This document shows, in pieces, positions 41,090 to 49,448 of a stretch of 64,000 nucleotides of DNA. Both the position numbers and the translations under genes were made by a program. This DNA is from Rhodococcus sp040643435 (GTDB lineage Bacteria > Actinomycetota > Actinomycetes > Mycobacteriales > Mycobacteriaceae), in contig NZ_JBEYUH010000014.1 of the NCBI RefSeq assembly GCF_040643435.1, forward strand, positions 72,940-136,939, written 5' to 3'. Position 1 is the first letter of the stretch. Each line of letters opens with the position of its first letter. Below the pieces are notes generated by a model that saw only the letters and a program-made list of their open reading frames with translations, had not been told where the DNA came from and made no database searches.

Positions 41090-41109
41090 CAGTGAGTGGC
41101 CGTTCACTG
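41090..41109. promoter_or_regulatory. Inverted repeat CAGTGA-N8-TCACTG before the P450 start
   Basis: Six-bp arms separated by 8 bp lie within the last 25 bp before the P450 ATG, in an AT-richer stretch. A regulator bound here would block the P450 operon. This is a weak, short site. Confidence 0.35.
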
Positions 41110-41114
41110 AAGGC

Positions 41115-42290
41115 ATGACCAGCAGCCCGCCCACTGCCGACCTCGACCTGTTCGCCGACGACATACTCGTCGACCCCTACCCGACGTTCACCGCACTGCG
41201 CGAACTCGCCCCCGTGGTGTACCTGCCCGCCCACGACGTCTACGCCCTGACCCGCTACGACGTCATCCGGGACGCCCTCGGCGACCCGGCGACCTTCTCC
41301 TCCCGCACCGTCGGCTTCAACCCCGCCGCCAACGACGTCCTGCAGGGCACCTCGCTGGCATCGGACCCACCCGTCCACACCGAACTGCGCGCCGCCCTCA
41401 CCGAGAACCTGTCCCCGCGGGCGCTGCGCGGACTCAAGAGCACCATCGAGTCCAAGGCCGACGCGCTGGTCGCCGACCTCGTCGCCCAAGGGTCATTCGA
41501 GGCCATCGACGCCCTCGCCCGCGCCTTCCCGCTCGAGATCGTCGCCGACCTCATCGGCTTCACCGGTGAGGTCCGGGCCAACATGCTCCGCTGGGGACAG
41601 GCCGCCATGGAAGTACTCGGCCCGATGAACCCGCGCACCGCCGAGAACTTCCCCATCGCCGGGGAACTGTATGCATGGTGCTCGCAGGTCACCGCCGAGG
41701 ATCTGACCCCCGGCTCGGTCGGCCGCGGCATCTTCGACGCCGAAGCCCGCGGCGCCATCCCCGCCGGCAGCGCCGGCCACATCATCCACCAGTATCTCGG
41801 CGCCGGGGTGGACACCACCATCGCCTCGATCGGCAACCTCATCGCCCTGTTCTCGGCGTTCCCCGAGCAGTTCGACCTGCTCCGCAGCGACCCCACCCTG
41901 GTGCCGGCGGCCTTCGCCGAGGTGCTGCGCTACTGGGCACCGCTGCACGCCTGGGGCCGGGCCGTGACCCGCGACGTCGAGATCGACGGCTTCGCCGTGC
42001 CCGCCGGAGCGCAGGTGGCGATCCTGTTCGGGGCCGGCAACCGCGATCCGCGGCACTACGACGATCCGGACACCTTCCGCATCGACCGCAACCCGGTCGA
42101 CCACCTGTCCTTCGGCTACGGCCCGCACGGCTGCGCCGGCCAGGGCCTCGCCCGCCTCGAAGCGCACGCGGTGATCACCGCGCTGGCCACCCACACCCGC
42201 CGCCTGGTCGCCGCGGAACCGGTCCGCGTGCCCGCCAACACCACCCGCTCCATCGACCGGCTCGACATCACGGAGGTCGTCCCCGCATGA
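41115..42290 (+). CDS. Cytochrome P450
   Basis: A 391-residue soluble bacterial P450. The I-helix oxygen-binding motif is YLGAGVDTTIAS, the K-helix is EVLRYW, and the heme loop is FGYGPHGCAGQGLARLE with the thiolate Cys. It should hydroxylate or otherwise oxidise a small hydrophobic substrate using electrons from the ferredoxin and reductase encoded directly downstream with 4-bp overlaps (ATGA). The ATG at 41115 follows GAAGG and gives the usual length. It begins 83 bp after the NRPS gene, so it could tailor the peptide, but the adjacent degradative-looking genes suggest a catabolic role at least as strongly. Confidence 0.95.
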   Translation: MTSSPPTADLDLFADDILVDPYPTFTALRELAPVVYLPAHDVYALTRYDVIRDALGDPATFSSRTVGFNPAANDVLQGTSLASDPPVHTELRAALTENLSPRALRGLKSTIESKADALVADLVAQGSFEAIDALARAFPLEIVADLIGFTGEVRANMLRWGQAAMEVLGPMNPRTAENFPIAGELYAWCSQVTAEDLTPGSVGRGIFDAEARGAIPAGSAGHIIHQYLGAGVDTTIASIGNLIALFSAFPEQFDLLRSDPTLVPAAFAEVLRYWAPLHAWGRAVTRDVEIDGFAVPAGAQVAILFGAGNRDPRHYDDPDTFRIDRNPVDHLSFGYGPHGCAGQGLARLEAHAVITALATHTRRLVAAEPVRVPANTTRSIDRLDITEVVPA

Positions 42291-42481
42291 AGATCACCCT
42301 CGACCGCCCCCGTTGCGAAGGCCACGGCCTGTGCGAGGAGGCCGCACCCGAACTGATGCACCTCGACGACGACGGTGAACTGATCCTCGACGTCACCGAG
42401 GTGCCCGAGGACAGTCCGCAGGCCGCCGCAGCCGGCGCCGCCGTGCGGGTGTGCCCCGTCGCCGCCCTGAAGTTGACATGA
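42287..42481 (+). CDS. P450-type ferredoxin (3Fe-4S class)
   Basis: A 64-residue ferredoxin with the three cluster Cys in RCEGHGLCEE and VCPVAAL. A His sits at the variable position of the CxxHxxC...CP pattern, as in actinobacterial P450 ferredoxins. It carries single electrons from the downstream reductase to the upstream P450. Its ATG overlaps the P450 stop and its stop overlaps the reductase ATG, so the three products are made in step. Confidence 0.93.
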   Translation: MKITLDRPRCEGHGLCEEAAPELMHLDDDGELILDVTEVPEDSPQAAAAGAAVRVCPVAALKLT

Positions 42482-43638
42482 CCACCGCAACCGCCGGCCC
42501 CGCCCCCGAGATCGAGCGCATCGTCGTGGTCGGCAACGGCATCGCCGGGCAGACCGCCTGCGACAGCCTGCGCACCGCCGGCTTCACCGGGCACCTGACC
42601 ATCGTCGGCGACGAACCCCACCCGGCCTACTCACGGCCGGCGCTGTCGAAGGCACTGCTCACCGCCGGCGGCTCGCACGAGTTGCCCGCCCCCACGCACG
42701 GCGCCACCGAACTGCTCGGCGTCGCCGCGGTGGACCTCGACGTCACCGCGCGGGTGGTCCGGCTCGAGGACGGCACCGAACTGCCCTACGACGGCCTCGT
42801 CATCGCCTCCGGAACGCGACCGCGACCGCTGGGGGACGGCGCCCTCGTCCTGCGCACCCTCGACGACGCACTGGCCCTGCGTGAGCGGCTCGCCGACCGT
42901 CCCTCGGTGGCGGTCGTCGGCGCCGGTCCGCTCGGCATGGAGATCGCCTCCGCGGCCGTGCAGGCCGGCTGCGAGGTCACCGTCGTCGCCGACGTCGCAC
43001 CGATGCGCCCCCAGTTCGGGCCGTATCTGTCCGAGCTGTTCACCACCGCCGCCACCGCGGCCGGGGTGAAGATCGTCTCCGGCACCGCCACCGGCCACGA
43101 CTCCGGCACGGTGACCCTCGACGACGGCAGCCGCATCACCGCCGACCTCGTCGTCGCCGCGATCGGTGACCTGCCCAACGTCGAATGGCTGCGCGACTGC
43201 GGGCTGCTCACCGACGGGCGCCTGGTCGCCGATGCCCGCGGCCGCGTCGCCCCGGGCATCGTCGCCGCCGGAGACGTCGTGCACCTGCCGATCCGGGGGA
43301 CGGTGCGGCGCAGTCCGTTGTGGAACAGCGCCATCGAGCAGGCCAGTGTCGCGGCGACCGCGCTGCTGCGCGGCGACGACGCCCCGGAATACGACACCGA
43401 CCCGTACTTCTGGACCGAGCAGTTCGGGTTGCACCTCAAGGCGGTCGGGCACCTGCCGGTCGAGGGGGAACCGGAGTTCCTCGTCGGCGACGACCCCCTC
43501 GGCCCGGCGCTGCTGCACTGGCGGCACCCGGACGGCGCGGGGGTGGCGGTGGCGATCAATCACCGCATCCCCATCCCGAAGCTGCGGCGCGCCGCGACCA
43601 CCGGACAACCCCCGGGACCGGCGCGAACGGCCGGGTAA
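42478..43638 (+). CDS. NAD(P)H-ferredoxin reductase (FAD)
   Basis: A 386-residue pyridine-nucleotide-disulfide-fold reductase of the rhodocoxin/putidaredoxin-reductase group. It shows the FAD motif VVVGNGIAGQTACDSL, YSRPALSKALL, the NAD motif VAVVGAGPLGMEIASA, and APGIVAAGDVV. It lacks redox Cys, as expected for this group. It completes a self-contained three-component P450 system with the two upstream genes. The LysR gene follows after 10 bp. Confidence 0.92.
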   Translation: MTTATAGPAPEIERIVVVGNGIAGQTACDSLRTAGFTGHLTIVGDEPHPAYSRPALSKALLTAGGSHELPAPTHGATELLGVAAVDLDVTARVVRLEDGTELPYDGLVIASGTRPRPLGDGALVLRTLDDALALRERLADRPSVAVVGAGPLGMEIASAAVQAGCEVTVVADVAPMRPQFGPYLSELFTTAATAAGVKIVSGTATGHDSGTVTLDDGSRITADLVVAAIGDLPNVEWLRDCGLLTDGRLVADARGRVAPGIVAAGDVVHLPIRGTVRRSPLWNSAIEQASVAATALLRGDDAPEYDTDPYFWTEQFGLHLKAVGHLPVEGEPEFLVGDDPLGPALLHWRHPDGAGVAVAINHRIPIPKLRRAATTGQPPGPARTAG

Positions 43639-43648
43639 CTTTGTGTGG

Positions 43649-44611
43649 GTGAACCCCCCGCCGGACCACCCGGCCGACCCCGACCTCCCGCGACTCGCCT
43701 CGGTCAACCTCAACCTGCTGGTGCCGCTGCTGGCGCTGCTCGAGGAACGCTCGGTCACCCGCGCCGCCGCCCGCGTGGGGATGACCCAGCCGGCGATGAG
43801 TCACGCGCTCGGCCGGATGCGCCGCCTGTTCGGGGACGAGCTGGTGGTCCGGCAGGGGAGCGGTCTGGTGCTCACCCCGCGGGCCCTCGAGCTGATCGTG
43901 CCCCTGCGGGAGGTGCTGCGGCACACCGCCCGGGTGGTCGACTTCCCCGGCTTCGACCCGGCCCGGGACGCCCGTACGATCACCCTGGCGATGACCAACA
44001 GCACTGCCTTCGTGGTCGGGCCCGAGCTGACGCGCCTGCTCGCGGCGCGGGCCCCGCACGCGACCGTGCGCATCCGCACGTTCATCGAGCCGCACCCGTC
44101 CGATTTCACCGACGAGGGGGTCGACGCGGTGCTGCTGTCGCAGGCGTTCGCCGCGCCCTATCCGCGGGAACGGCTGTACGAGAACCGGTGGGTGGTGATC
44201 GCCCACCCCGACACCGACCCGGATGCCTCCGCGCTCGAGCTGCTCGCGTCGATCCCGCACGTCACCTATGACGCCCGGCAGCGGGTGGCTCCCTATGCCG
44301 CGCTCGACGCCGCCGGGGTGCGGTACCGGATCGGTCGGCTGGTCTCCGATTTCCTGCTCGTGCCGCATCTGGTCGGCCGCGCCGGCGGCGTTGCGGTGCA
44401 CACCTACCGGGTGGCGCGGCAGATGGGCCGGCAGATGCCCTTGCGGATCGAGGAGTTCCCGTTGCCGGTGGCCCCGCTGGGGGTGGATGTGGTGTGGAAT
44501 CCGCGGCTGGCCGACAGCGAGTTCATCGCCTGGTTGCGCAGCATCCTCGTCGAGGCGATCGCAGCCACCGAGGCGCTCGCGGCGAATCAGTCGGGCACGT
44601 CGAGCAGATAG
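43649..44611 (+). CDS. LysR family transcriptional regulator
   Basis: A 320-residue regulator. The N-terminal helix-turn-helix is LNLLVPLLALLEERSVTRAA-ARVGMTQPAMSHALGRMRRLFGDELVVR, in the style of NahR/PcpR/LinR-like activators of aromatic degradation. The C-terminal part is a substrate-binding effector domain. It is the last gene of the P450 operon and may respond to the P450 substrate or product. GTG at 43649 is used (GTG 43643 is possible). Its last 25 bp overlap the 3' end of the opposing TetR gene. Confidence 0.88.
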   Translation: MNPPPDHPADPDLPRLASVNLNLLVPLLALLEERSVTRAAARVGMTQPAMSHALGRMRRLFGDELVVRQGSGLVLTPRALELIVPLREVLRHTARVVDFPGFDPARDARTITLAMTNSTAFVVGPELTRLLAARAPHATVRIRTFIEPHPSDFTDEGVDAVLLSQAFAAPYPRERLYENRWVVIAHPDTDPDASALELLASIPHVTYDARQRVAPYAALDAAGVRYRIGRLVSDFLLVPHLVGRAGGVAVHTYRVARQMGRQMPLRIEEFPLPVAPLGVDVVWNPRLADSEFIAWLRSILVEAIAATEALAANQSGTSSR

Positions 44612-45174
44612 CACCACGAGTCGGTGAGTTCGTCGAGGCAGATCGCCCGCGGGGTGCGCCAGCCGACGGAGAAGTAGCGCCGCGACATGTGTTCGAGCTG
44701 GCCGAAGGCCAGCACACAGCGGATGCGGCGACGGTCGGGGGCCAGCCGGCCGGCCCGGTCGAGGCCTTCGGTCATGTCGGTGACGGCGCTTTCGAACCAC
44801 CGTTCGGTCTTTGCGACCACATCGGGGTCGTGCGCGGCCTGATAGGACGCCGTCATATAGGGCTTGATCTCGTCCCACTGGGAGAACTTGCGATCGAGCC
44901 ACTGCCGGATCAGCGGGCGTGAGCCCGAGGCGACGACCGCGGTCAGGCTCGGGTCGTCGGCGGCGGTGAGGATCGTGTCGACCTTCGTCAGCAAGGCGCT
45001 CATCACGTCGGCCTTGGACGAGAAGTGCAGGTAGAAGGTGGTGCGGGTGGACCCGGCGGCGGTCGCGATGTCGTCGATGGTGGTCGCCGCGTAGCCCTTG
45101 GTGCCGAACAGTTCGAGGGCCTTGGCGAGGAACAACTCGTAGGTCATCTGCTTCTGGGCGGCACGAAGGGACAT
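44587..45174 (-). CDS. TetR/AcrR family transcriptional regulator
   Basis: A 195-residue repressor-type protein. The N-terminal helix-turn-helix is LFGTKGYAATTIDDIATAAGSTRTTFYLHF, followed by an all-helical ligand domain of unknown specificity. It is divergent from the phosphotriesterase-like operon across 149 bp, which suggests that it represses that operon and itself and is released by the pathway substrate. Its end overlaps the LysR gene end by 25 bp. Confidence 0.9.
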   Translation of the reverse strand: MSLRAAQKQMTYELFLAKALELFGTKGYAATTIDDIATAAGSTRTTFYLHFSSKADVMSALLTKVDTILTAADDPSLTAVVASGSRPLIRQWLDRKFSQWDEIKPYMTASYQAAHDPDVVAKTERWFESAVTDMTEGLDRAGRLAPDRRRIRCVLAFGQLEHMSRRYFSVGWRTPRAICLDELTDSWCYLLDVPD

Positions 45175-45244
45175 GGAAAGCCATCCTAGCCTCGACGCCC
45201 GAGGTTACCGGCGAGTACAGTAAGTCATCGGGACGTAAATTCAC

Positions 45245-45274
45245 TTGACAGTGTGTAATCCTAATCTTTATTGT
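45245..45274 (+). promoter_or_regulatory. Predicted sigma70-type promoter of the hydrolase operon
   Basis: TTGACA (45245-45250), then an 18-bp spacer, then TATTGT (45269-45274), in an AT-rich patch of an otherwise GC-rich genome. It lies 50-80 bp before the first gene of the operon and within the TetR divergent region. Confidence 0.55.
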
Positions 45275-45285
45275 GACTCCCACCA

Positions 45286-45305
45286 CGTCGCATCCCCCTG
45301 CGACG
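45286..45305. promoter_or_regulatory. Inverted repeat CGTCGCA-N6-TGCGACG in the operon leader
   Basis: Seven-bp perfect arms lie between the predicted promoter and the first ribosome binding site. A TetR-family operator is plausible; a leader hairpin is an alternative. Confidence 0.4.
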
Positions 45306-45323
45306 CCGATGAAAGGAAGCGCG

Positions 45324-46331
45324 ATGACCGGCCCCGAGACCGCGACCGCCACCGTCCACACCGTCCTCGGTCCGGTCGCCGCCGCCGACCTCGGCGTCGT
45401 CGCCGTCCACGAGGCCCTGCTGTCCGTGCTGCCCGGCGCCCAGCACGCCTACGACCTCGACCTCGACCGCGCCGAGATCTTCACCACGCTGCTCGGCAAA
45501 CTCCGCGACTTCCGCGCCGCCGGCGGCGGCACCCTCGTCGACGCCACCGGGATGTTCCACGGCCGCGACCTCCCCATGTACGAAAACCTCTCCCGCGCCT
45601 CCGGGGTACACATCGTCGCCTCTACCGGCCTCGGCCCGGAGAACCTGCTCGGCGGCTACTTCCTGACCCCGCAGACCAACCCGCCCACCCCCTGGCCCGC
45701 CGAGAAGTTCGCCGACCTGTTCACCAAGGAGGTCACCGAAGGCATGGTCGTGCCGCGCGTCGAACGCCGCGCCGCCGCCGGCCTGGTCACCACCGCCGCC
45801 GACCCGGCCGGCATGACCGCCACCGAGGAGAGCCTGTTCCGCGGCGCCGCCCGCGCCGGCCGCGCCACCGGTGTCGCGGTGTCCCTGCGGTACGGCAAGG
45901 ACCCCCTCGCCGACCTCGACATCGCCCTCGACGAACACCTGCCCGCCGACCGCATCGTCGTCGGGGGACTGGACCGCCGCGACGCCGTCGCCGCCGGCGC
46001 ACCCGCCGAGATCGCCCGCCGCGGCGCCTACATCGCCCTCGACCACCTCGGCAGCGAGGACGAGACCCACATCTCCGACGCCGAGCGCGTCACCCTGGTC
46101 ACCGAGCTCGTCGCCGCCGGACTCGGCCACCGCCTGCTGCTCTCGTGCAACGCCACCGGCGTCGCCGCGGGGCATCCCGCCCGCGAGCTGCCCTTCGGCT
46201 ACGTGCTCACCGACTTCGCGCCGCGGCTGCGCGCCGCCGGCCTCGGCGACGACGAGCTCGACCGCATCCTCACCGCCAACCCGCGCGAGCTGCTCACGGT
46301 CACCTCGACTCGCTCGAGCACCGACCAGTAA
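45324..46331 (+). CDS. Phosphotriesterase-like protein lacking metal ligands (pseudoenzyme)
   Basis: A 335-residue relative of the next gene, with the same opening (TVLGP-AADLG-VAVHE) and the same C-terminal pattern (ILTANPRELL). Compared with the paralogue, the metal-site residues are gone: HEH becomes HEA, the bridging carbamylated Lys becomes Thr (GLVTTA against GVIKVG), the TH of the third strand becomes LR, GHADD becomes GGLDR, and the late Asp of GVDAN is absent. The barrel appears intact in length. It therefore probably cannot bind the usual binuclear centre and may be a structural or regulatory partner of the downstream enzyme. The ATG at 45324 follows AAAGGAAGC. Confidence 0.75.
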   Translation: MTGPETATATVHTVLGPVAAADLGVVAVHEALLSVLPGAQHAYDLDLDRAEIFTTLLGKLRDFRAAGGGTLVDATGMFHGRDLPMYENLSRASGVHIVASTGLGPENLLGGYFLTPQTNPPTPWPAEKFADLFTKEVTEGMVVPRVERRAAAGLVTTAADPAGMTATEESLFRGAARAGRATGVAVSLRYGKDPLADLDIALDEHLPADRIVVGGLDRRDAVAAGAPAEIARRGAYIALDHLGSEDETHISDAERVTLVTELVAAGLGHRLLLSCNATGVAAGHPARELPFGYVLTDFAPRLRAAGLGDDELDRILTANPRELLTVTSTRSSTDQ

Positions 46332-46364
46332 CCACCGAACGTCTTCGTCCCGAAGGGGAATGTT

Positions 46365-47321
46365 GTGTCGAGAGTGAACACCGTCCTGGGTCCGATCGCC
46401 CCCGAGGAACTGGGCATCGTCGCCATCCACGAACACATCGGATACGGCATGCCCGGCTCCGAACTGGACACCCGCTGGTGGAAGAGCCCCGAGGTCCGCT
46501 ACGAGGAGACCGTCCCGAAGCTGCGCACATTCCACGAATACGGCGGCGGCACCTTCGTCGACGTCACCGGCATCTGCAACGGCCGCGACATCGACTACTA
46601 CAAGTCGCTTTCGGCCAAGACCGGCGTCCACATCATCGCCTGCACCGGCTTCGTCGGCGGCGACACCGCCCTGCCGTTCTTCGAACGCGCCTCGGTCGAC
46701 TACCTCACCCGCCAGTTCGTGCACGAGATCACCGTCGGCATCGGCGACACCGGCAGCCGCGCCGGCGTCATCAAGGTCGGGGTCTCCCGAGGCGGGAAGA
46801 TGACCGACCTCGACAAGCGCATCTACCGCGCCGCCGCCCGCGCCGCCCTCGACACCGGCGTGCCCATCCTCACCCACCTCGCGATCGACGCCGAGAACGC
46901 CATCGCCATCTTCAACGAAGAAGGCCTGCCCCTGAACCGCGTGCTGTTCGGGCACGCCGACGACGGCGTCAACGCCGAGAAGACCCGCGACACCTGGATC
47001 GCGCAGCAGGGCGGCCGCGTCGGCTTCGATACCTTCGGCTACGAAACCGAACTCGAGGACCCGCCGTTCTGGGCCCGCCCCCGCGCCGAACGCCTCGCCC
47101 ACTTCCTCCGCTTCCTCGATGCCGGCCACCTCGATCAGGCGCTCGCCGGCGTCGACGCCAACTGCAGCCCACTCGGCTGGCCCGGCGTCAAGGGACACAC
47201 GGTGAACTACCTGTTCGAAGACCTCATCCCGGACCTGCGCAAGGCCGGACTCGACAAGGCCACCATCACCAAGCTCTTCGTCGAGAACCCCGCCGATTTC
47301 CTCACCATCGCGCAGCCCTGA
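46365..47321 (+). CDS. Phosphotriesterase family metal-dependent hydrolase (probable lactonase/esterase)
   Basis: A 318-residue amidohydrolase-fold enzyme with all metal ligands of the phosphotriesterase family: His-x-His in VAIHEHIGYG, the bridging Lys in GVIKVGVSRGG, His in PILTHLAID, His in LFGHADDG and Asp in GVDANCSPL. Relatives hydrolyse lactones, esters or organophosphates. The neighbouring oxygenase and hydrolases suggest a ring-opening or ester-cleaving step in a degradation pathway. The GTG start at 46365 follows GAAGGGGAA, 33 bp after the degenerate paralogue. Confidence 0.85.
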   Translation: MSRVNTVLGPIAPEELGIVAIHEHIGYGMPGSELDTRWWKSPEVRYEETVPKLRTFHEYGGGTFVDVTGICNGRDIDYYKSLSAKTGVHIIACTGFVGGDTALPFFERASVDYLTRQFVHEITVGIGDTGSRAGVIKVGVSRGGKMTDLDKRIYRAAARAALDTGVPILTHLAIDAENAIAIFNEEGLPLNRVLFGHADDGVNAEKTRDTWIAQQGGRVGFDTFGYETELEDPPFWARPRAERLAHFLRFLDAGHLDQALAGVDANCSPLGWPGVKGHTVNYLFEDLIPDLRKAGLDKATITKLFVENPADFLTIAQP

Positions 47322-47365
47322 CCCGAACCTCCCGGCGCCCCCGCGCCTTCCGAAAGAGACAGCAC

Positions 47366-48481
47366 ATGCAGACCTCGGACCTGAAGAACCTCACCATCGC
47401 CATCGTCGGCGCCGGCTACGCCGGTGCCGCCGCCGCCAAGGCCCTGAGCGTGCTCGGCGCCAACGTCACCGTGTACGAACAGGCCACCGAGATCCGTGAG
47501 GTCGGGGCCGGTATCGGTCTGCGCCCGTCGAGCATGGAGCGGTTCCGCGAGTGGGGCATCTTCGACGACATCGCCAAGGTCAGCTCGCCGAGCGACTACT
47601 TCGAGATCCTCACCGCCACCGGCGACCCGATCATGAAGGACGCCTGGCCGGTCCACGGCGACCAGAAGCACACCCATCTCATCCACCGCGGCGACTTCAT
47701 CGACACCCTCATCAGCGTCCTGCCCACAGGCATGGTCAAGTGCGGATACAAACTCGTCACCGTCGACGACCACGGTGACAGGGCGTCCCTGACCTTCACC
47801 AACGGCACCACCGTCGACGCCGACCTGGTCATCGGCGCCGACGGCATCAAGTCCGTCGTCCGTCGACAACTGTTCTCCGACGCCGACCCGGTGTTCTCCG
47901 GTGAACGCGCCTACCGCGCGGTCATCGACATCGCCGACGCGCACGGCATGGTCACCGACGACAACCTGCGCATGTACATCGGCAAGGGCACCAAGGTGTA
48001 TCTGCTGCCGCTGCGCCACCGCAATCAGGTGTCCTTCGACATCACCGCCCTGTGCCCGGACCCCGACTGGGCACCGCAGGTGAGCAAGGAGGACATGCTC
48101 GCCACCGTCGAGGGCTTCGACCAGCGCATCGTCGACATCACCGCCGGCCTCGACCTCGACCAGGTCAACATCCGCGGTGTCTACGACATCGACCCCGTCG
48201 AACGCTGGCATTCCGACTCGGTCGTGCTCGTCGGCGACGCCGCCCACTCCATGCTCCACCACCAGGGCCAGGGCGCGAACTCGGCGATCCTCGACGCCGG
48301 GGTGCTCGCCGACTGCCTGCGCGATGCCGACACCGTCGCCGAGGCGCTGACCCGCTACCAGGCGCAACGCAAGCCGGTCACCGACGAACTGCAGCGCATC
48401 TCCCGCCAGGGCTGGACCGAGGACGAAGTCCAGGACGTCTTCCCGGGCCAGAAGCCCGCCTCCCAGCAGCCCACCCAGTAG
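47366..48481 (+). CDS. FAD-dependent monooxygenase (aromatic hydroxylase type)
   Basis: A 371-residue flavoprotein monooxygenase of the salicylate/hydroxybenzoate hydroxylase group. The FAD motif is AIVGAGYAGAAAAKAL, the DG motif is IGADGIKSVVRRQL, and the ribose-binding motif is LVGDAAHSMLHHQGQGAN. It would insert one oxygen into an aromatic or heteroaromatic ring using NAD(P)H. It is the only oxygenase in the six-gene operon. The ATG at 47366 follows GAAAGAGAC. Confidence 0.9.
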   Translation: MQTSDLKNLTIAIVGAGYAGAAAAKALSVLGANVTVYEQATEIREVGAGIGLRPSSMERFREWGIFDDIAKVSSPSDYFEILTATGDPIMKDAWPVHGDQKHTHLIHRGDFIDTLISVLPTGMVKCGYKLVTVDDHGDRASLTFTNGTTVDADLVIGADGIKSVVRRQLFSDADPVFSGERAYRAVIDIADAHGMVTDDNLRMYIGKGTKVYLLPLRHRNQVSFDITALCPDPDWAPQVSKEDMLATVEGFDQRIVDITAGLDLDQVNIRGVYDIDPVERWHSDSVVLVGDAAHSMLHHQGQGANSAILDAGVLADCLRDADTVAEALTRYQAQRKPVTDELQRISRQGWTEDEVQDVFPGQKPASQQPTQ

Positions 48482-48523
48482 CTCACGCCCACCCCCGTTC
48501 AGCCCCCTAGGAGACGACCGGCC

Positions 48524-49447
48524 ATGCCGTTGCACCCCGAGATCGCCCGGCTCCTCGCCGACCTGCCCGCCCCGCCGCCCGGACCGCTCGATCCGGCCGC
48601 GATGCGCGCCGGGGAAGAAGCTCAGGTCCCGCCGCTCGAGGAGCGACTGCCCCTGCACGACGTCCGCGACACGATCGCCGTGACGCCGGTCGGGGAGGTG
48701 CCGGTGCGGGTCTACACCCCGACCGACGCCGGCACCTGTGGCCTGCTCGTCTACTTCCACGGCGGGGCGTTCTTCCTCGGCAGCCTCGACACCCACGACC
48801 ACGTCGCCCGGCACCTCGCGAAGGCCACCGGCTGCACCGTGGTGTCTGTCGGCTACCGCCGCGCCCCCGAAGCGCAGTTCCCCGCCGGCCTCGACGACTG
48901 CTACGCCGCGGTGCGCTGGGCCACCGACCACGGCGACGAACTGCGCTGGGACGGCACCACCCTCGCCGTGGCAGGCGACAGCTCCGGCGGCACCTTCGTC
49001 GCCGCCGTCACCGCCCTGGCCCACGACGACGGCTTCGACCGCATCACCCACCAGGTGCTCTACTATCCGTCCCTCGACCTGGACTTCGACAACGATCGCT
49101 ACCCCTCGATGCGGGAGAACGCCGTCGGCTACGGCCTCGAAACCGCCGCACTGAAACCGTTCAACGCCTTCTACCTCGACAGCGGCGCCGATCCCGCCGA
49201 CCCGCGCGTGTCGCCGATCAAACGCGCCGATCTCACCGGACTGCCCCCGGCGCTGATCGTCACCGCCGAATTCGACCCGATGCGCGACGAAGGCGAACTC
49301 TATGCCCGCCGACTGCAGGAGGCCGGGGTGCCCGTCACCCTGATCCGCTATGACGGCGCCAACCACGGCTTCGTGCAGAACTTCTCGTGGATCCCCGAAT
49401 TCGCGCAGGTCTTCGACGACACCGCCGACTTCCTGCAAGGAAAGTGA
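48524..49447 (+). CDS. Alpha/beta hydrolase, HSL family esterase
   Basis: A 307-residue hormone-sensitive-lipase-type esterase. The oxyanion motif is YFHGGAFFLGS, the nucleophile is Ser of GDSSGG (about residue 153), the acid is in EFDPMRDEG and the His is in NHGFVQNF. It cleaves short acyl esters in the cytoplasm. Its stop is two bases before the next ATG, so it is coupled to the MBL-fold gene. Confidence 0.92.
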   Translation: MPLHPEIARLLADLPAPPPGPLDPAAMRAGEEAQVPPLEERLPLHDVRDTIAVTPVGEVPVRVYTPTDAGTCGLLVYFHGGAFFLGSLDTHDHVARHLAKATGCTVVSVGYRRAPEAQFPAGLDDCYAAVRWATDHGDELRWDGTTLAVAGDSSGGTFVAAVTALAHDDGFDRITHQVLYYPSLDLDFDNDRYPSMRENAVGYGLETAALKPFNAFYLDSGADPADPRVSPIKRADLTGLPPALIVTAEFDPMRDEGELYARRLQEAGVPVTLIRYDGANHGFVQNFSWIPEFAQVFDDTADFLQGK

Positions 49448-49448
49448 C

